Positions 6,138-9,764 of a stretch of 9,764 nt of DNA are shown here, piece by piece (within the stretch, counting starts at the first letter, position 1; every line of letters begins with the position of its first letter). The DNA is taken from assembly GCA_001464165.1 (NCBI GenBank), contig LNEX01000492.1:1-9764 (forward strand), read 5' to 3'. The stretch is from a bacterium Ga0077546 (lineage in GTDB: Bacteria; Cyanobacteriota; Vampirovibrionia; Obscuribacterales; Obscuribacteraceae). Both the position numbers and the translations under genes were made by a program. The notes under the pieces are model-generated. The model was not told where the DNA came from and ran no database searches. It was given only the letters and a program-made list of their open reading frames with translations.

Positions 6138-6626
6138 TTACTTCCCTGCAGCAGCCATTTGCTTGAAGGCTTCGGCCGCTCTTTTGGGCATGTCTGCTTC
6201 GGCTACGTCTTCAACGTGCTGAGCTAGTGACCACATGTGGCCAAAAGGATCGGACAATTGACCGTAGCGATCGCCCCAGAACATATTCATCAAAGGCATC
6301 TTCACTGCGCAACCGGCTTTCAGTGCTTTGGCGAATGCTGCATCAACATCTTCGCAATAGAGCATCAATGAACCTGTCACTTTACCTGCTGTTTCAGGGC
6401 TGACGCAGCCGCGCTCTGAACATTCTTCGCCCATCATAATGACTGAGTCGCCAATTTTAATTTCGGCATGCATTACTTTTTTGCCGTCGGGCATGTGCAG
6501 AACCATAATTTGTTCGGCACCGAATGCTGCTTTGTAGAACTCAATTGCTTTAGTAGCATCACTGAGAACCATGTATGGAGTTACCGTGTGCATACCAGTT
6601 GGGATGGCCTTGACTTTGTCTGACAT
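6138..6626 (-). CDS. VOC/PhnB-like glyoxalase-fold protein
   Basis: A 162-residue member of the vicinal oxygen chelate superfamily, PhnB-like branch. Seen: VTPYMVLSDATKAIEFYKAAFGAEQ (about 15-39) is the classic first beta-alpha-beta module; MHAEIKIGDSVIMMGEE (52-68) supplies H53 and E55; DVDAAFAKALKAGC (93-106) is the second-module helix; WGDRYGQLSDPFGHMW (117-132) is the family signature. The C-terminal PKRAAEAFKQMA is also usual for PhnB-like proteins. Known of the family: homodimers, sometimes metal dependent, active on or binding small molecules; most members have no assigned substrate. AGGAG at 6636-6632, five bases before the ATG, fixes the start. The gene lies 87 bp beyond the GNAT gene and seems to have its own promoter. 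Function beyond family is not inferable. Confidence 0.9.
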   Translation of the reverse strand: MSDKVKAIPTGMHTVTPYMVLSDATKAIEFYKAAFGAEQIMVLHMPDGKKVMHAEIKIGDSVIMMGEECSERGCVSPETAGKVTGSLMLYCEDVDAAFAKALKAGCAVKMPLMNMFWGDRYGQLSDPFGHMWSLAQHVEDVAEADMPKRAAEAFKQMAAAGK

Positions 6627-6661
6627 TTCTTCTCCTAATTTGTCACCTTTCGAGGCCCGTA

Positions 6662-6690
6662 AGCATATCTCTCGTATGTCTAAATTTCAA
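6662..6690 (-). promoter_or_regulatory. Probable sigma-70 type promoter for the VOC gene
   Basis: On the minus strand TTGAAA (6690-6685, five of six) and TATGCT (6667-6662, four of six) are separated by 17 bases. It sits in the 87-bp gap after the GNAT gene, so the VOC gene can be expressed separately from the upstream cluster. Confidence 0.42.
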
Positions 6691-6713
6691 CCATCAGAAT
6701 GCAAAAGAAAACT

Positions 6714-7592
6714 CTAACCGAGTTCATATGAAGTACTACCATAGATTTGTTTGTAATCAAGTGCTGGAGCTGGTCCTAAATACATGCGGGCACAGCCAAA
6801 ACTCTCGCTGAGCTTATGTTTCGCTGCTAAGGAAAGAGCCTCGTCATTAATCTCCGGTACGTCCAAGTAAACCACTTGACCGCTGACTTTGGCTGTCAGT
6901 GCCAGGAAGAGCTGGTCGGCTATTTCTGCATTGGCCGCAAACAGTGGACCGATTTTGAAACCATTTTGACAGGGACGAATGGTGCCGTACCCCAATATTT
7001 TGGATGCTGTCTTGTAGACGAGACTATGGCTATCTTTCATTTGTAGCCAAGCGCTAAGAAAGCGCTGGCGCTTGTAGCCGAACCAGTGTGCGTCTGCGTC
7101 TACTATTGATTCTATATCTTCAGTTGCGACCGGTTTTATCCCTGTGCCATTGTCGTGGGTTTTTTCGTATGTATTTCCGGCGATACCTTCCATGCGCAAG
7201 GTACGGTGACTAAAAACAAAACCAGTTCTGGCATAAGATTGTTGCATATTGAAGACACCATCGATACCAATGGCGGTGCCCGGCTTCAGGCGCTCTTTGA
7301 GTGTGTCTCGCATAGCTAGCCAGAGCTGGCCGCCCATACCTTTGCCGCGGTGGTCTGGTTTAACTATGAAAAATCCCATAAAGCCAAATTGACCATCATA
7401 GCTAATGGCTGAGCCCGAGCCTATCATTTCGCCATTTAGTTCTAAGGAAAAAAAGCCGTCAGGGTCAGTTTGCCAAAAGACATCGGCATCAAAGTGGCCG
7501 GGATTCCACCCTTCTTCCGCCGCCCAGCCAACTACGGTATCGAGCTCTAGGCGGGTCATTTGGCGAATTTTGCAGTTTGTTCTCTGGGGCAC
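6714..7592 (-). CDS. Two-domain GNAT family N-acetyltransferase
   Basis: A 292-residue acetyl-CoA-dependent acyltransferase. The N-terminal GNAT domain (about 7-135) shows IRQMTRLELDTVVGWAAEEG, the strand GFFIVKPD and the acetyl-CoA pyrophosphate loop HRGKGMGGQLW (R82-x-x-G85-x-G87), then IGIDGVFNMQQSYARTGF as the closing motif. The second half (about 155-292) is a degenerate GNAT-like domain ending GCARMYLGPAPA and GSTSYELG, the hallmark of the Acetyltransf_18 C-terminal domain found in YitH-like proteins. GTG at 7592 has AGGA about seven bases upstream, so I take it as the start. It lies 23 bp after the exported TPR gene on the same strand, so it is probably in that operon. Substrate unknown; the N-terminal domain should be catalytically competent. 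Confidence 0.88.
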   Translation of the reverse strand: MPQRTNCKIRQMTRLELDTVVGWAAEEGWNPGHFDADVFWQTDPDGFFSLELNGEMIGSGSAISYDGQFGFMGFFIVKPDHRGKGMGGQLWLAMRDTLKERLKPGTAIGIDGVFNMQQSYARTGFVFSHRTLRMEGIAGNTYEKTHDNGTGIKPVATEDIESIVDADAHWFGYKRQRFLSAWLQMKDSHSLVYKTASKILGYGTIRPCQNGFKIGPLFAANAEIADQLFLALTAKVSGQVVYLDVPEINDEALSLAAKHKLSESFGCARMYLGPAPALDYKQIYGSTSYELG

Positions 7593-7615
7593 TTCTAATT
7601 CCTTTTAGCTGCTCT

Positions 7616-8509
7616 TTATTGCTTATTGCGAAAGGGGGCAATATCAAATACTTCGTTACTAACCGATTTGATTTTAACATCGTCTTCTGCGGCTTTTTTT
7701 AGCTGCCCGTCTTTGCGGTAGGCGGCGGCACGCTTAACATATAGTTTGGTTCTTATGCTGGGTGCGCGAGCGATTTCGAGGCTGTAATCAGCCGCAGCGG
7801 CATTGTACTTCTTTAGAAGCATGTAAGCATCGCCGCGCATTTCGTGTACGCTACTCATAATTGGATTGCTCTTTAGACAATAGGAAAAATGCTCTACTGC
7901 TTCTTTGCCTTTGCCTAACTTTAGATAGAGGGTGCCAACGATGCGAGCAAGATTGGCATCGTAGCGCTCTGGGTGGCCCTTGAGATAACCAAGGGCATCC
8001 GCTAGAGCTAAATCTGGCCTTAGCATAGATTCGTAGCAGCGGCAGCGAAGCACCATGAAGTGAGGAGCCATCGCTGGCGACAACTTAATAGCGGCAGTAT
8101 AGTCTTTGGCGGCCGCTTCGTCATCTAAAGTGTTTTCACTTAGCTTCGCGTGAAGTAGAAGAGGTTCCACCTGATTGGGGTCTAATTTAATTGCCTTCTC
8201 TAAATCTTCAAGAGCCTCTTCGTAACGCACTAAAGCATCTAGTGCCGATGCTCGGCGATAGTAAATCTTCCAATTAGATTGACCCGCTTTGATCTGTTTA
8301 GTGGTTTCGGCTATTTCCCGCAGGGCTTTGTCTTTGAGGTTTTTTTCAACACTTCCTTGAGCAATTAGTTTCGGCTCATTATCTATGTTGTATGTCTTGC
8401 CGGCGAAAGCATTTTCTAGACAACTGCTTAAGGCGCATATCACGAGAATAGCTGGAAGTGATGTCCGCCGACTATATCTATCGTGCTTGTGCAGAGAATT
8501 TTTTTTCAT
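7616..8509 (-). CDS. Exported TPR protein (possible lipoprotein)
   Basis: 297 residues. The N-terminus (KHDRYSRR, then SLPAILVICALSSC) is a signal peptide. It contains both a lipobox-like LSSC with C30 and a signal peptidase I-like AFA-G site at 34-37, so whether the mature protein is lipidated or soluble is open. TPR units follow: YYRRASALDALVRYEEALED (about 83-102) with AIKLDPNQ, AAAKDYTAAIKLSPAMA, IVGTLYLKLGKGKEAVEHFS with LKSNPI, MRGDAYMLLKKYNAAAADYS, and VKRAAAYRKDGQLKKAAED near the end. It should act outside the cytoplasmic membrane as a protein-interaction scaffold; no partner is evident. The start lies 12 bp after the upstream TPR gene with only a weak ribosome binding site, which suggests translational coupling. 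Function beyond fold is not inferable. Confidence 0.82.
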   Translation of the reverse strand: MKKNSLHKHDRYSRRTSLPAILVICALSSCLENAFAGKTYNIDNEPKLIAQGSVEKNLKDKALREIAETTKQIKAGQSNWKIYYRRASALDALVRYEEALEDLEKAIKLDPNQVEPLLLHAKLSENTLDDEAAAKDYTAAIKLSPAMAPHFMVLRCRCYESMLRPDLALADALGYLKGHPERYDANLARIVGTLYLKLGKGKEAVEHFSYCLKSNPIMSSVHEMRGDAYMLLKKYNAAAADYSLEIARAPSIRTKLYVKRAAAYRKDGQLKKAAEDDVKIKSVSNEVFDIAPFRNKQ

Positions 8510-8521
8510 GGCGTCTTTGTG

Positions 8522-9764
8522 CTAGAAGCCCTCTTCATCTTCACATATGACCATTGGCCTAATTGATTTTACTAGCTGTTGATCGGTAAATATGTCGTTG
8601 ATTTCTTTGTTGGCTTGCTCTAGAGCGGACGTGTTAGATGGATCAAACTCTTTGTTGAAGTGCGCTATCTTTTCCCAGATTACCCCTTTGAACTGAGTGT
8701 CATGGTAGGTCGGTTCGGCTAGGGCTAAGGCCGTGCTTAAGTTAGACATTACTCGCTGCTTGAGCACGGTATTGGCCGAGCTGTTTGAGTCTTTTTGCGA
8801 GCTCCCGCTTGCTTTCAATTTGAGTTCGTAGAAGCAAGCAAGTGAATAATGTAAGCGGGGCAAGATTTCGTTGCGAATAGTTGGAGCGAGGCTGGCACCT
8901 GCTAGTGACGATGGGGTGTGGTGTTTGTCCTGAGTACTCATTATTTTGATTATGTTATTAGTTATGTCGATTGCCTTGTCGACTTGCCCAGACTTGGCCA
9001 GAGCCATGGCTAAATTGGCTCGCAGTATGTAATGGTCAAGCAAGAAAGCGCTGTTTCTCTTTGTTTGTTGAGCGAAATTGTTGTCAGCTTTTTCATAGGC
9101 TTTAACCGCCTCTGCGTATCGACCGTCGGCTAGCAAGGCTGAGCCGAGTGCCGCATACAGCTTTGTTGTTAAGTGGGCCGGCAATGATGTACTTGAATTG
9201 GCTTTGGTGTCTTGCTCTTTTGCTAATTCTGAGAGTTGTTTGATGGCTTTTGCCTTCAGCTCCTTTGCCTTAGCCACATTCCCGCTGCCGCCTTGAGGAA
9301 AGGCAGCTGTAGAATTGCTGAGAGCGCTGTGAACCTGCAGTACCAAACCATTGTGCGGGCCAGCCATGCAGTACGCTTGCTTGAGGTCTAGTATGGCCCG
9401 ATCAATTTTGTGTTCTTTTGAATTGGCAAGAATTGGTGCCGCTTCTCTGTAGCACTGTTCCGCTTGGGCTAGCAGTCCCATATCCATGAAACAGTCACCG
9501 CGCCAGTTGTTTACTTCGGCCCGCTTTGTTGTATCTAGATTTGGGTGCTCTAATACCTGATCGTAGAGATTGAGGGCACGATTTATATCACCGCTTTGTT
9601 GCAGATGACGGGCATAGTAGATGATTTCATCAGGCAGAACAGAAGCAAGGGGCTTGCCTTCAATATTTTTGACTGCCTGGTCGAGAAATTGCACTCGGTC
9701 TCGATAAGATGGTGCGATTGCCGGGATGGCACTCCATAAAAATTCATCGCTGACATTGGGAGCG
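8522..9764 (-). CDS. TPR protein, 5' end outside window
   Basis: The frame is open from the right edge (first readable residues APNVSDEFLWSAIPAIAPSY) to TAG at 8522-8524, so the start lies beyond the window. A GTG at 9694 is in frame but has no ribosome binding site, and the upstream residues look equally protein-like. TPR units: IIYYARHLQQSGDINRALNL with DQVLEHPN; NNWRGDCFMDMGLLAQAEQC; ALGSALLADGRYAEAVKAYE; LRANLAMALAKSGQVDKAID. Ser/Ala/Lys-rich linkers separate them, and the C-terminus is acidic (ICEDEEGF). At least 413 residues. Whether it has a signal peptide cannot be seen. It is the first visible gene of the cluster with 8509-7616 and 7592-6714. Two linked TPR proteins suggest they may work in one complex, but no pathway is indicated. 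Confidence 0.82.
   Translation of the reverse strand, partial: APNVSDEFLWSAIPAIAPSYRDRVQFLDQAVKNIEGKPLASVLPDEIIYYARHLQQSGDINRALNLYDQVLEHPNLDTTKRAEVNNWRGDCFMDMGLLAQAEQCYREAAPILANSKEHKIDRAILDLKQAYCMAGPHNGLVLQVHSALSNSTAAFPQGGSGNVAKAKELKAKAIKQLSELAKEQDTKANSSTSLPAHLTTKLYAALGSALLADGRYAEAVKAYEKADNNFAQQTKRNSAFLLDHYILRANLAMALAKSGQVDKAIDITNNIIKIMSTQDKHHTPSSLAGASLAPTIRNEILPRLHYSLACFYELKLKASGSSQKDSNSSANTVLKQRVMSNLSTALALAEPTYHDTQFKGVIWEKIAHFNKEFDPSNTSALEQANKEINDIFTDQQLVKSIRPMVICEDEEGF

Noticed and set aside
1..9764. Defence system, mobile element or CRISPR array
   Set aside because: No repeat-spacer pattern, transposase, integrase, terminal inverted repeats or known defence-domain combination was visible on either strand.

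Overview
The window looks like an ordinary, gene-dense bacterial chromosome of intermediate GC content. Several tetratricopeptide repeat (TPR) proteins, a hybrid kinase whose C-terminal half resembles the cyanobacterial Rcp1 response-regulator family, and heavy use of TAG stop codons would suit a non-photosynthetic relative of cyanobacteria (Melainabacteria/Vampirovibrionia, for example the Obscuribacterales). That placement is inference and is weakly held. I see no insertion sequence, phage gene, CRISPR array, tRNA or rRNA.

Layout. Positions 1-590 (minus, 3' end outside the window) encode an exported thioredoxin-fold protein whose frame is interrupted by one TGA. The TGA falls where the nucleophilic cysteine is expected. 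The frame stays open and thioredoxin-like after it, and a small hairpin with the geometry of a bacterial SECIS element follows, so this is a candidate selenoprotein. A divergent intergenic region (591-869) leads to a 774-residue REC-PAS-HisKA-HATPase-REC-LRV hybrid kinase (870-3194, plus), which has a strong internal ribosome binding site in front of its second REC domain. Next comes a gap (3195-3390) with a potentially structured RNA ending in a T-run on the minus strand. After it lies a minus-strand pair: a 57-residue unknown protein (4543-4716) followed by a D-threonine aldolase/D-serine dehydratase-like PLP enzyme (3391-4503).

A plus-strand kinesin-light-chain-type TPR gene (4796-6129) is split by a -1 frameshift at an A5 run near 5601-5605. 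It converges on a minus-strand VOC/PhnB-like gene (6138-6626). From the right edge a tight minus-strand cluster reads 9764->8522 (TPR protein, 5' end outside), 8509->7616 (exported TPR protein) and 7592->6714 (two-domain GNAT acetyltransferase), with gaps of 12 and 23 bp, probably one operon.

How they fit together. No single pathway links the window. The themes are signal transduction (hybrid kinase plus possible free response regulator), TPR scaffolds, envelope redox (thioredoxin-fold protein) and small-molecule enzymes. All eight natural gene ends visible are TAG (6) or TAA (2), none TGA, which gives extra weight to the in-frame TGA at 342-344.
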